Shown: piece by piece, positions 1-10,151 of the stretch
How positions within the stretch are numbered: the first letter of the stretch is position 1
Layout: every line of letters starts with the position of its first letter
Source of the DNA: Ovis canadensis
Lineage: Eukaryota > Chordata > Mammalia > Artiodactyla > Bovidae
Direction of reading: 5' to 3'
Assembly: GCF_042477335.2 (NCBI RefSeq)
Contig: NC_091245.1
Span: 112,006,501-112,070,500 of the forward strand
Length of the DNA: 64,000 nt
Program-made: the position numbers and the translations under genes
Notes under the pieces: model-generated
Told to the model about the DNA's origin: nothing
Database searches by the model: none
Seen by the model: the letters and a program-made list of their open reading frames with translations, nothing else

Positions 1-1796
1 TATGTTGCCATAGGTATGAGCTACAAGAAAGGTTTTAGTGCAACAGATATAGGTAATATGAAGGCCTGGGGCCCTTTTAATTACTTATGCCAAGTTTGCT
101 TGGGCTTCTTCCAAAGTGAACAATTTCCACTGTAAAATATAGTTATTGTATCCACCCAATCTTATGACTTGGCATGTCTGACAATAACATGCTATTTATA
201 TGGGCAACTGGTCACATAGTCACTTGATATTTTGTGGTCAGACACTGAATTTCTTTCAGGACCTAACAGTATGCCAGGAGATACTTTGCAATGGTGAAAC
301 TTTCTCTACTGCAGAAACCACCACCTTACTCCAGAACCCTAGAGATCTGTGCTGGAATTCTCCTACTGTGGATTGCCAGACAATTCACACATCTTTTCTT
401 ACCACAGGTACCTCTAGTACCATGGAACTTTCCAAGTGTTATGACCCAAGCAGCAGGACTGCTTGTATGGTAGTCACTCTCCAGTAGATGTGTCCAGCCT
501 CTTCTCAGATGGCCCACAAGGGAGTGTTTCTCTCATGGACTCAACATGTGTTTGCAGGTGAAGCATCTTGTTATCTCTACAAGCCAGAGATGAAGCTCAT
601 CCAATGTAAGATTTGTTGTGTTCAACCAGAATGCCAAGTCCTAGTTGTAAGGGCCAGAACAGACCCTACAGTTGTAAGGGTCAGGACTACTAACTGCGCA
701 AGTTTACAGCAGTCCATTTTAGCCCACCGTATCTCACTCAGTGTTTGCAAGGGCCAGATGGTGAGACTAAACGAGGATATGATGGGGACCAACACCTTGT
801 ACCCTTTTTAACTCTTAAAGAGTATAATTGCTGCCATTTTCCCCAGAATGCAATAGTACTTATTTACTATTTTTGGCAGAGGTGGTGGTGTAGTTTTAGG
901 GGTTCTACTTGGGCTTTCTGCCGACTGCCAAATATGTCCATTTGGATTACCTATGGCAACTGGAAAAATGACTATAGATTTTTGGACCCACTGTGAGACA
1001 GACTTGGGCAAGCACTCCATTTATTATCTGATCTCATATTTTCCTACTGTAATTGGGTTGGGGTGGGGGGATGCAGGGATAGGAGGTGTGTGGCAGTGCT
1101 TGTATTCCAACTAAAAAAATGTGGACAGTCTTCTTTCCTGAGTGTGTGGTTAACTAAGTAAATGATGTGGTCAGCTGAAGAGTTTAGTCTGAAGACTGTC
1201 TCAAGCCTAGAAACTGGGCAAGGAATTGTGAACTTTCATTGAAGTTACTGACCTCAGTCATCTGTTCAACCATTCTTGGCTACTCTTAATTATATGTAAA
1301 TTGATTTATCCTCCTTGACTGTCTATCTATGGCCTCTAGGACTCATTTTCCATTAGTCTCCTCCTCTTTGACCATGCTGCCCTTATGGAAACTCATTCAC
1401 TCTGCTTCTGAGAGTGAAGTGTTGCCATTTGGTCTCTGCTTTCTGAGGCAAATGCTAGGATCCTATCATCCCCAACACTACCAGGGAAACCAGTTCTTAA
1501 ACAACATCCTCTTCCATCAGCCTCCACCCAGAGACAACCCTTCTTAACTTCTCAAACATGCTGGTGACCCCTTCATCAGGGCCTTTCCTTTATAAAAAAA
1601 TTTCCCAAGACCTTCCTGAAAAACAGGTAGCAGGTGGATTTTCCAGTGAAATAAACATTCATTCTTGCATGCATACTTCTGCTAAGACTTTTGATCACTT
1701 CTCATATGGTCTGTCATCTTTACCTGATTTAGTGTGGGCCATCATTTCTCCTAAGCTCCCCAAAAGCCATCTCAATAGCATATTATAAGTGTCTCA
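1..1796. other. Intergenic, no gene recognised
   Basis: AT-rich to neutral non-coding sequence with only short chance open frames. A 24-25 bp near-tandem (TTGTAAGGGYCAG...) lies at about 646-690. Parts of 1-810 feel like worn internal sequence of an old LTR element, but I cannot name one. A minus-strand AATAAA occurs at 1025-1020. Confidence 0.4.
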
Positions 1797-1968
1797 TGGG
1801 ATCCCTGGGCTGTGGGTTCAATCCCTGGGTCAGGAAGATCCCCTGGAAGAGGGCAGGGCAACCTACTCCAGCATTCTTGTGCCTGGTGAATCCTATGGAC
1901 AGAGGAGCCTGGCAGGCTATAATCCATGGGGTCACAAAGAGTTAGACACGACTGAGGCGACTTAGTAC
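1797..1968 (+). repeat. Bov-tA SINE, 5' truncated
   Basis: Matches the family from GGGTTCAATCCCTGGGTCAGG through GAGTTAGACACGACTGAG; the tRNA-like head is mostly missing. Confidence 0.85.
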
Positions 1969-2452
1969 ACACACATGGGGCCCTTACCAGGGTGTTCCAA
2001 AAATCATAGGAAATTGACCCCATTATCACAGTATTAACTTGATTCTTAATTCATTAAACCATCTAAACAACCACGAATTTGTTTTCTAATGTACAGAATT
2101 TTGGAACAAGGGGGCATTTCCTTTAAAGTCTGACAGTAGCATAAACACTTCATGCACAACTGAAAGCTAGGCTTTGTAATGGTTATTTTAAGTAGCAAAA
2201 GGAAGGCTAGAAAAATACTAGAAACTTCCTTACAGTGACACATTCTTGCTAAAGAAAAAGTTCATTAAAAGCAACACTCACATGGAACAAGTATAGAAAT
2301 GTATCTATTTGGCTGATGCAGCTGTGGAAAGACTGAGGAGGGCCCCAGAGCAGAGCTACTCAGGTGGTTAGAAATTTGTGCTGGTCCGTGAGTAGTTTAC
2401 CACTCTGTGACAAGAGGAGTTAGAAATTCAGTTTTTAGAAACTTTTTAGCAT

Positions 2453-2589
2453 TTTATTTTTTCATATTTATTCATTTAGGCTGTGCCGTGTGGCATGTGG
2501 GATCTTAAATCCTTGACCAGGGATCAAACTGGTGCCCTATGTATTGGCAGTGTCGAGCCTTAACCACTGGACTGTCAGGGAAGTCCCTA
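2453..2589 (-). repeat. CHR-type tRNA-Glu SINE
   Basis: On the minus strand it reads GGGACTTCCCTGACAGTCCAG, box-B-like TTTGATCCCTGGTC, then an AATAAATATGAAAAAATAAA tail. Confidence 0.8.
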
Positions 2590-3779
2590 CATTCTGACAT
2601 TGCTATAATATCTGAATGCATAAGGAGTGGCTTTATCAGGCAGAAGGGATTTGGTCAATTTGGTGTTGTCAGACTTATATGGTGGGTAGCCCACAGTATG
2701 AACTGTGCATATGGAAAACATACTGGTGGGCAGAGGACAGGATACCTGTAAAACAAAACGCCTGGTCCTTTACCAGGGACCTTTACTAGTTTGAGAAAGA
2801 CTGCTCTATCTTTCCATGAGCCCTAGAATAGTTCAAATAGTATTTTTGGAACAGACAGTAACCTGAGGCCAATCTATTCATGTTCAATTAAAATCAAAAT
2901 GAATGTCTCAGTAACAAAACTAAGGTGGTACCTGTTTAGGTTCCTGGAGTAAGTCCTGGCCAGGCCGGCAGAAGTGAGAATGTGTAAAAGGAAACTGGCA
3001 CATGGGTCAAGGGGCAGGGCCCTTTTGCCCTTCCCACCCCGCTTCCCATCCTTGTTCAGTTTCTGGCTGGAGCTATAAGGAGAGAATTTTGGCCATTCAT
3101 GTCCTGTGACCATCAGCACAGGTCTGCTTGTACTCTCCCATCTCTTGCAGAGGTGAGGAGTCTCAGACTCAGGCCTGGGCTCTTCCATACTCTAAGGTAC
3201 AATAGCTGGACCTTCCTAAACAGCCTGAGGTCTTAAAAATATTTCCTTCCTCACCAATACCACAGAACGTCTGGGGGATCTTAAGGGGGGAAATGTCTTA
3301 ACCCAAGGGAAAGTGTCATGTCAGGTGATCAGAGTGCCACAAATGGTGTAAGTAAAAATTTGCTCTGGTAGCTATTTTCTGAGTGCTGAACCAGGACAGC
3401 CAGCTGGTCTGAACCAGAGTATCCACCAACATGTGGTACCCAAGATCTACAGATCCACTGGCTCCCATAGTGAAAAGCAAGGTCAGCTCCAGCAAAAAAA
3501 AATTTAGAAAACATGTTAATAATACATTACTAACATTAACATAATAATGTAAAATGTTAAAATACAATACCAATTGAAAGGCTTCAAAACCAGAGAAAAT
3601 GAGGAAAGATGGTCATTCAGTCTACTCTGCCAACTGAGGTGCAGACTGAGCTGGGAAGAGACATGATGGCAGAACCCAGGAATGTTAAGCCAACATATCT
3701 CACACAGCAGCTTAGAGAGGCTGAGGAAGATCAGGAAAAGAGTTGGATGAAATACAGGCTACTGTCCTCACTCAGAATA
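2590..3779. other. Non-coding, unassigned
   Basis: Unique-looking sequence below PEX19. It may be distal 3' UTR or intergenic. I see no exon or recent repeat. Confidence 0.4.
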
Positions 3780-4805
3780 TTTATTCGTCAGGAAAACGGG
3801 CGCAGGCTGCAACCCACCTCCCTTTCCCCAAGCTACCTCCCTGAATCAATGGGCAGCATTCAAAGAAATCAGAAGTGAGAATGTGTAAAAGAAAACTGTA
3901 TGCAACTGGGGAAGAACAGTCATTCATTTCCTAGACATGACACTATAATTATACACGCCTGCCAGCGAGACAGCAGGGCTCGTGAGAGTGGTGCATGGAC
4001 TGGAACAGGGGAAACAGGACAGGCCCTTTTTCCTCACAGTTTGGGCTCAGAGAAGGGTTGGAATGAAGAGGTATTTAAAGTAGAGAGATGAGAGGTGAGG
4101 TAGGGGGTAAAGGAAAGTCAAGGGCTGAGTTCACCCAGATCACATAGCATTATAGAAAGAACCAGGGCAGCTGCTTGAGTTCTCAGGCTGGACAGGGAGC
4201 TGAGGACTCTGTACCTGGAGAGAGGAGAATTCCAGGGCTTCTCTTTCAACCTGTGATTAGATGCACTTACTTTGGAGAATTCACAACAGTCTGAAGGCAA
4301 GAGGGTGTGGTGACAGACCTACGGCCCCAGCCCAGGCTCAGTTTCTCTGCACTCATTCCCAAAGGCCCTGCTTAAGAGAAGTATAGAAATACAGAGTCTT
4401 AGGACTCTGTTCCTGCTCCCCAGGTCCAAGAGAGAGAGGAGAGGCAAGGCATGAAGACCCCGGGTACAAAAGTGAACATCAGTGTGGCCCTGTGTAACAT
4501 TACTTTGGGAGAGGGAAAAAGGTGCCTGCCCCAAAAGAGTTGCCTTCTTTTACTTGGAAGGTAGCTGGGCCTTTGCTAGCAGCAGAAACCACAATGGAAA
4601 GGGTTCACAGTAATGATCTGCAGAACAGGCCTTATTCCTACAAAGAGAAAAAGCCTCAGCTGGTATGGCACAATCTTGGGTGGGATGACAGATGGCAGTG
4701 GGCAGCCACTCCGGTAGACGACACTCCTGCCTCAGTTCTCAGTAGTTCTGCTGACTCCAGACGTTCCCCCATGGCTGGGAATCAGGGAAGAAAGCGTGCT
4801 GGGTT
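3780..4805 (-). other. PEX19: Probable PEX19 3' UTR, extent uncertain
   Basis: Non-coding, unique-looking sequence directly below the PEX19 stop, without ruminant SINEs. A minus-strand AATAAA (TTTATT on the plus strand at 3780-3785) is the first canonical poly(A) signal after the stop. The human 3' UTR is longer, so the real end may be further left. Confidence 0.5.
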
Positions 4806-4889
4806 TCACATGATCAGACACTGTTCACCATTGGCACCTGGTGGGCCCGATAGATTAAGGGCGTCCAGGTCAAAGTTGAGGCCAGGAGG
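4806..4889 (-). CDS. PEX19: PEX19 exon 8 (terminal coding exon, CaaX box)
   Basis: Residues 273-299 and stop, starting PPGLNFDLDAL and ending GEQCLIM then TGA. The CLIM tail is the farnesylation signal. Acceptor TCTCCAG. Confidence 0.97.
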   Translation of the reverse strand, partial: PPGLNFDLDALNLSGPPGANGEQCLIM

Positions 4890-7800
4890 CTGGAGAAGAG
4901 ATGAAGGGACTCAGATAACTCCTCCCATTTCAAAAAGTTAGAGCTTTTGAAGGTCTGTCCCCTGCAGCCACTATTATTACCTTGGGTGGAATCACTAAAG
5001 GTTACAGAATAATAGAAACTTGGGCTCAGATTAAAGTCTGCAAGATGGTATACTCACCATCTCCCCAGCAAGCTCTTTTGGAGGATGGCCCAAATCTTGT
5101 AGCTGGAAAATAAAGAAAGAGGAACACGAGATAAGACCATGCTTTGTGGCCTCCCCTGTGCTCCCTCCTCCACTTTGGTTTGGCAGTGTGGCCTCCTTTC
5201 AGGATCCGCCTGCAATGAACACTCAAGCACACAGAAGCAGCGGGCACACAGCAAACGGAGGCCTTACCTGCTGCATAAGATCCAGCACCACCTCAAAACG
5301 AGCCTTCTGAGTGGCCTCAGTGTCTGTGGGGGTCTCTGCCTCAAACTGCTCACATATTTTGCCCATGACACTATGTTGTTCCTGATATTTTTCAAATTGC
5401 TCTGGAGGTAGAGAGTCTCGGTGAGCCTGCAACCATTCTGGATACTAAGTAAACAGAGAATGGGTGGTGAAGAATTAAGTGAAGAATGCATAAGTAAGGG
5501 GAATAAAATACAAAGAATACAAAGGGGCCAGAAACAGAGGAGAAGGAAAAACTAAATAAGTTCAGCATGAGAAGCAGCACTGACTTCAATCAATCATCAC
5601 CTGGCTATGCTACCATTTATGGTCACCATTTATGACAAACTTTTTCTGTGACGAGCCAGACAGTCAATATTTGAGGCTTTAAGGGCCACATATGGTTTCA
5701 GTCACATACTCCTTCTTTTGTGTTTAACAACTTTTAAAAGTCTCTCCAGTAACACTATAAACCCTTTGATGCCAGAGACCATCATTTAAACTACTCTTAC
5801 AATTGTTCACAGCATAAAGTCAGTAAACCATCAGTGACATCTTGTTGGAGAAATGAATGAAATTGGAAATGCAAGAAGGAGTTGATCAGACAACAACAGA
5901 GTCTTAGACTAGTTTACAGAAAACTATTAGCTGAAGGATTTCTCCTTCTACCTTAAATATTCTCAGTAAAGTAGCTTTATTCTCTTGGAGACACAACTCC
6001 TCCCTAACTCTCCCCTTCCAAATAAATAAACAAAGGGGAAAAAAAAAAAAACAGATGAACCTGTACACTTGAGTTACTCTGTCTTTACAGTTTCTAAATA
6101 GACAAAGTAGCCCATGGGAATTGATACAATGAGGAATAAGGAGGAAAAGCATAAACAGAAGCTCACAAACCTTTTCTGTGATTTCCTTCAGTGATGGGTA
6201 CAGCACATCCTTGGACAGTAGGTTCTGCATGATACTCTGCATGATGGGGAGGATGGTCCCTTCCCCATCCCCTTCGTCCATGCCCAGCCCTTCCATGGCC
6301 TTGGTCAGTTCCTCTTCTGACATGCCAGAGTTCTAGAAAGAACAGAAGAGAAATGAGCAAGTATACCACCTTCTTGGGACACTAACCAACTTTTCAGGTG
6401 GGAAAGAACTATTTAAACATGCCTGTAGCAAAATAAGCAAGAACAGACTTGAGATGACACCCAAGAGAGTCTGTCTTTTGAGGCTCTGCCAGTGAAATCT
6501 CTGTGAGTGGGACCCATGTGGTTCCCCATCTTCCCTCTCACCTGAAGGTCAGTGGCATTCTTGGCTAGTCCACTTAACGTCTCCTTTAGGCAAGAGGTGA
6601 ATTCTTGTTGGGAAGTCGCATCACTGCCTAGGAGAGATGAAAAGAGCCTAGGTCATTCAGGATTTTAACTGCTTGCTTAAGACTGACCTGGTTACCAGCT
6701 TGGACATGGAGCATTTACTAGTGAATTACTACACTCCAAATCTTTGAATACGTTTATCTTCATAGTTATTTTCATAAATCTACATGGACTGTGTCTCAGT
6801 TTGTTCTCTACAATGACACCCACATTAACACTGATCTTTAAAATTATCACTTTTCAAAATAAATAAATAAAAATGAAATTATCACTTTTCAATAATCTTT
6901 TCTGTTACTTTCCAACCTATCTCACCCCTTTCATTAAACAGGGTCTCCTTTTTCCTTCCATCTCCTCCCCCATCCCATGGCAGTGGTATCATAATTACTG
7001 TCAACTTTTACAAAAAATTTTGGTGTTGTCAAGGGACAATAACCCAAGAGGTTTGTTCAGATATTTCCCACTGTTTCTCTTCCTTACCTACTCTCCCAGC
7101 AGCCTCTGAAAGCTTTTGGAACTGCTCTACCAGGTGGGGCTCTTCCTCAGCCAACTCTTTCATTGCTTTCTCAAACTCTGCAGTGGCTTGGGAAGCCAGC
7201 TCGCTGTCAAACAGTTCCTGGAAAAACTTCTCCTGGGAGGCGAAGAGGGCATCCTGCAGGGGAGAATGTGGCCAAAGCGCATCTCTTACTTGGCACCCCA
7301 GTGTACATGGTTTCTGACAGAAGCCACAGGCAGTGGCGCTGGGAGGTGCAGTGCTTCCCTCCTACCCACCTCCATTGGGCATTCTGACTACTTCTCTTCA
7401 TGAGAACAGCAAAAAGGCCATCTGGCCACTAAGGGAAGGCTATGGGCTGGTATTCCCAATCCAACCATTTAAATCTGTTCTTTTCTTAAGGAACTTCCTT
7501 GAGATCCCTCTACTCTCAAGTCCCTGTTTCACAAGGACTGAGGCCTGCAAGAGCACTCAGCAATGTGAGGCCAAGGCACCCTCCCCGACTCCCCTCTGGC
7601 CCACAAAGGCCTGCCCCACCTCTGCTTGGAGCTGCACGCCCACACCCTCCCCATCCCTTAAGTGGGTGGAATTTATACTTTGGCAGTGTCTCCTGGCGAT
7701 CTCTTCTGGGGCCCTGAAGCATCAGGGGCCGTGGTGGTAGGAGGGGGTGCTGGGGAGGGTTTGGCCTTATCGAAATCATCAAGAGCACCTTCAGAGACAA

Positions 7801-9248
7801 GAGACACAGTGTATGTGTTGGTGATGGATGAGAATGCAAGGCTAGAGGGGTTTCTGAGCAAAGCATTAAGAAAACAATCTTTCAAGCTGCCAACCTTCCT
7901 AAAATGCTCTCCTTTTTTTTGAGTCTCCCTCTCCTGACCCACTCCTCAATAAGCTTCTCCCTCCCCCTCCCCATTACCTAACATACTGTAATCACAGGGG
8001 AAGAAGTCTCTTAAGGTGTAAAAAAACATCTCTCAAAGCTGTAAGAGGACAGTTCATCTACACAATGCCTCTTTGTCATACTTTAATGGTTCCTAGAAAT
8101 CCCATACAGATATTCAAGAGAAACAGAGAACACAGATGTCCTTAACCCCCCTAGAACTCACTCTGGAGCCCTACAAGGAATAATCTTTGGCAAGAGAGCA
8201 GAAGCCTTAAGATGTTTCACCCAGCTTCCCATGGGTTCTGGTACAAACTGAGGGACTCCATATTATACTCCACGGGAGGGCCCTGAACTCTCTTTTCTCT
8301 TTCAATTTAGGTCTCCCTCCCCAGAGTTGCTAGAGCTCCCTGTGGTCTCATCTCTGCAGACTCACACAGTCACTTAGCACTTCTCACCATTTCTGTTCAT
8401 CTTTCCGCCTGCCCACTCTGTGACTGAGCAAGAGACAATAAATATTCACCTCGACCCTGAAAAGCCTGTGTTCTCACCACCACTATATTTGCCAGGCCTA
8501 GGGGGAAAGACACCAGCCCCACTCTGGACAAGAAACCAAACCAGACAGGAGTGGATGGCAGGGCTGAGGAGGAAAAGTACAGCCACCTTCTTTCCAGAGT
8601 GAACTGTCTTCCCCTGAGGCTGTCTCATCCTGTTTTTCAAACTAATGGGAAGGGTTTGAGCTCTGACATGATGAAAGAACTGGAAAGGGGCCTGGTGGAT
8701 GAAAGGACTGGGAGAAAAAAAGGAGTGTCTTTTCTGTTAAGGAGGGCAGGACAGTTAACAGAAGAACGCACTACAGGCTTCCTAATAGTTAATGGAAGCA
8801 ATTCGTGGTTGTTCGGTTCGCTGCCCCCTGAGGACCAAATGCTGCTGCTGGTGGGGAGAAAGTCAGACTTCAGAACTTACTAAAGTAAGGGGAGTTTGGA
8901 GAGGGAGCGTGAAACGTCCTCTGGGTTAGCTTCCCCTCCGGCAGGGCGATCAACAGTGTGGGCCGTTCAGGGACCCAGAGAGAACTCCTCAACTACCGCT
9001 GCAGAGGAAGGAAAGGGTGACCCAGAGATTTTCTCGAGGGTCGCAGTCAGACTCTCCGCCCCCGTCCAGCCTTTGGAGAGCCTTTCTTACTCCGCCCCAA
9101 ACATCGCAGGTTTACTTAACCCCCTGAATGGATCCTTACATCCGCCCTCTTTGGGGCTTTCCCATGACGGGCTCTTACTTTCCAGAAGCTCTTCCAATTC
9201 CCGGTCGGCTTCGGCCCGGACACCACCGTCCCCCTCAGCCGCGGCCAT
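4806..9248 (-). CDS. PEX19: PEX19, peroxisomal biogenesis factor 19 (complete, 8 coding exons)
   Basis: Joined coding exons (minus strand, 5' to 3'): 9248-9179, 7788-7679, 7253-7088, 6627-6542, 6332-6171, 5444-5268, 5102-5058, 4889-4806. Total is 900 nt, 299 codons plus TGA, the same length as the human protein; all introns are GT-AG and all phases agree. The protein is the cytosolic chaperone and import receptor for peroxisomal membrane proteins, which docks on PEX3. Visible features: the N-terminal PEX3-binding helix with Phe29 in DDFDKAKP (exons 1-2), the acidic helical middle, the C-terminal cargo-binding helices (exons 5-7), and a terminal CLIM CaaX box for farnesylation (exon 8). The start is the ATG at 9248 in a strong context (GGCAAGATGG, A at -3 and G at +4). 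The N-terminus GDGGVR differs from human in a few residues, as expected for an ortholog. Single-copy intron-containing gene; not a processed copy. Confidence 0.98.
5058..5102 (-). CDS. PEX19: PEX19 exon 7 (45 nt)
   Basis: Residues 258-272, exactly 15 codons: LQDLGHPPKELAGEM. Acceptor TTTCCAG, donor GTGAGTA. It is phase 0 at both ends, so skipping would keep frame. Confidence 0.96.
5268..5444 (-). CDS. PEX19: PEX19 exon 6
   Basis: Residues 199-257, 59 whole codons, YPEWLQAHRD to VVLDLMQQ. Core of the cargo-binding helical bundle. Acceptor CTTAG, donor GTAAGG. Confidence 0.97.
5445..6170 (-). other. PEX19 intron 5
   Basis: 726 bp, no recognised repeat or RNA gene. A 13-base A run is at about 6040-6052. 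Confidence 0.7.
6171..6332 (-). CDS. PEX19: PEX19 exon 5
   Basis: Residues 145-198, 54 whole codons, starting NSGMSEEEL and ending EITEK. The exon opens the C-terminal helical domain that binds membrane-protein cargo. Acceptor TCTAG, donor GTTTGTG. Confidence 0.97.
6542..6627 (-). CDS. PEX19: PEX19 exon 4
   Basis: Completes Gly116 and encodes residues 117-144 (SDATSQQEF to NATDLQ). Ala replaces the Met of human SDMTS. Acceptor CCTAG, donor GTGAGAG. Confidence 0.96.
6628..7087 (-). other. PEX19 intron 3
   Basis: Unique sequence except a 17-bp direct duplication (6841-6857 and 6876-6892) around a short AATAAATAAATAAAAATG block. Confidence 0.7.
7088..7253 (-). CDS. PEX19: PEX19 exon 3
   Basis: Residues 61-115 (DALFASQEKFF to EAAGRV) plus the first base of Gly116. 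Predicted amphipathic helices rich in Glu and Lys. Acceptor TGCAG, donor GTAAGG. Confidence 0.97.
7254..7678 (-). other. PEX19 intron 2
   Basis: 425 bp, C-rich in the plus-strand reading, no recognised element. Confidence 0.7.
7679..7788 (-). CDS. PEX19: PEX19 exon 2
   Basis: Completes Ser24 and encodes residues 25-60 (ALDDFDKAKP to SPGDTAK). Phe29, key to PEX3 binding, is here. A proline/threonine-rich linker follows. Acceptor AAG, donor GTATAA. Confidence 0.97.
7789..9178 (-). other. PEX19 intron 1
   Basis: 1390 bp. The part above about 8890 is CpG-rich and belongs to the promoter-proximal island. No repeat seen. Confidence 0.7.
9179..9248 (-). CDS. PEX19: PEX19 coding exon 1
   Basis: Codons 1-23 plus the first base of Ser24. 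It begins MAAAEGDGG and ends at RELEELLE, followed by donor GTAAGAG. It holds the first half of the PEX3-binding helix and sits inside the CpG-rich promoter region. Confidence 0.97.
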
Positions 9249-9420
9249 CTTGCCACCTCTGACTTGCCGTAGGAGGTGGGACTCCGAGGCTCCGCGCGCC
9301 CCGCCCCTGTGCCCGCCCCCTCTGCTCGCGCAACCAATGGTATTGTTGGTCCGTGCCGGGCCGCCATTTTTAAAGGGACAGGAGGCTCCGATTCCCACCC
9401 CCGCCACCTCTCTTCTTTCT
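9249..9420 (-). promoter_or_regulatory. PEX19: PEX19 CpG-rich TATA-less promoter
   Basis: High GC and CpG content around the PEX19 start, falling off on both sides. GC boxes (CCGCCCC near 9300, CCCGCCCCC near 9312), a CCAAT pentamer on the plus strand at 9334-9338 (inverted relative to the gene), and a perfect YY1-type element AAAATGGCGGC on the minus strand at 9370-9360. No TATA box at a suitable distance. Start site not determined. Confidence 0.75.
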
Positions 9421-9689
9421 ACTGGCACGCTGACCTAACAGAGGTGAGTTTGCTCTTACCTTCTGCCAGGTTTTTTTGTTTTTGTTTTTACTGGCCTGGC
9501 TTCCTTTCTTTCAACTTCCCACATTACCTGGCTTTCTTATTATTTTTTTCCAGAGCTGTGGGTATGCCAAATTGGCACAAACTGCCCACGAGCCACCAGA
9601 AGCTCTGCGTTTGTAATCAATAAGGAAGTTACGGCATACCCAACATGGTAGTTTTCTCTCACTTCAGTATTTTACAAATAGGTCATCTT

Positions 9690-9950
9690 CTCTGAAATGC
9701 CTTCTTTGGCCTCGCTAAATAAAACTGCAACCCTTCCCACACACATACATATACAAATCCTGCCCACTTTCCCTCCATTTCTCTCAAACCTTACCTCTAT
9801 GTGACATACTCTACGTTTTACTTATTTATCGTTTTTATCTCCCGTTAAGCCCTTTGCAGTTTAAGCACGATGATGGCAAGGATTTTCATCCGTCATCTTC
9901 ACTGCTGCATCCCTAGCTCCTGGGCTGGGGATTAAAATTTGGGCATTCAT
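9690..9950 (+). repeat. L2 LINE 3' fragment
   Basis: Worn match to the L2 3' end: a GAAATGCCTTCTTTGGCCTC start, then a 'TTTGCAGTTTAAGCACG...CACTGCTGCATCCCTAGC' type end. Recognised by eye only. Confidence 0.5.
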
Positions 9951-10151
9951 TGTCTACTCTTTGCTCTCTCAGATCCTAAAGAGGCATGTTTCTCTGCAGA
10001 ATCTACTGGCTATCTCACATTTCCTGTACCCCATTAAAACTATCACAGGGCCAAGAACTTAGAACTTGATATTAGTCTAATCAAATCGGGTAGAAAAGCG
10101 ACTCTTGGACTTTGGATTAAGCAAAAAGGTACTGTAGAGTTCCTTCCCTGA

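Noticed and set aside
1-2000. An exon of the next gene downstream (DCAF8 in human synteny)
   Set aside because: No conserved WD40-like coding stretch with splice sites was seen on either strand.
9087-9428. In-frame ATG 60 codons upstream of the PEX19 start (9428)
   Set aside because: The extension runs through the GC boxes and CCAAT element and has no resemblance to PEX19; the ATG at 9248 has a strong context and gives the normal 299-residue protein.
8896-9438. 180-codon plus-strand open frame
   Set aside because: Antisense to PEX19 exon 1 and its CpG island, where stop codons are rare; composition is low-complexity and no family is recognisable.
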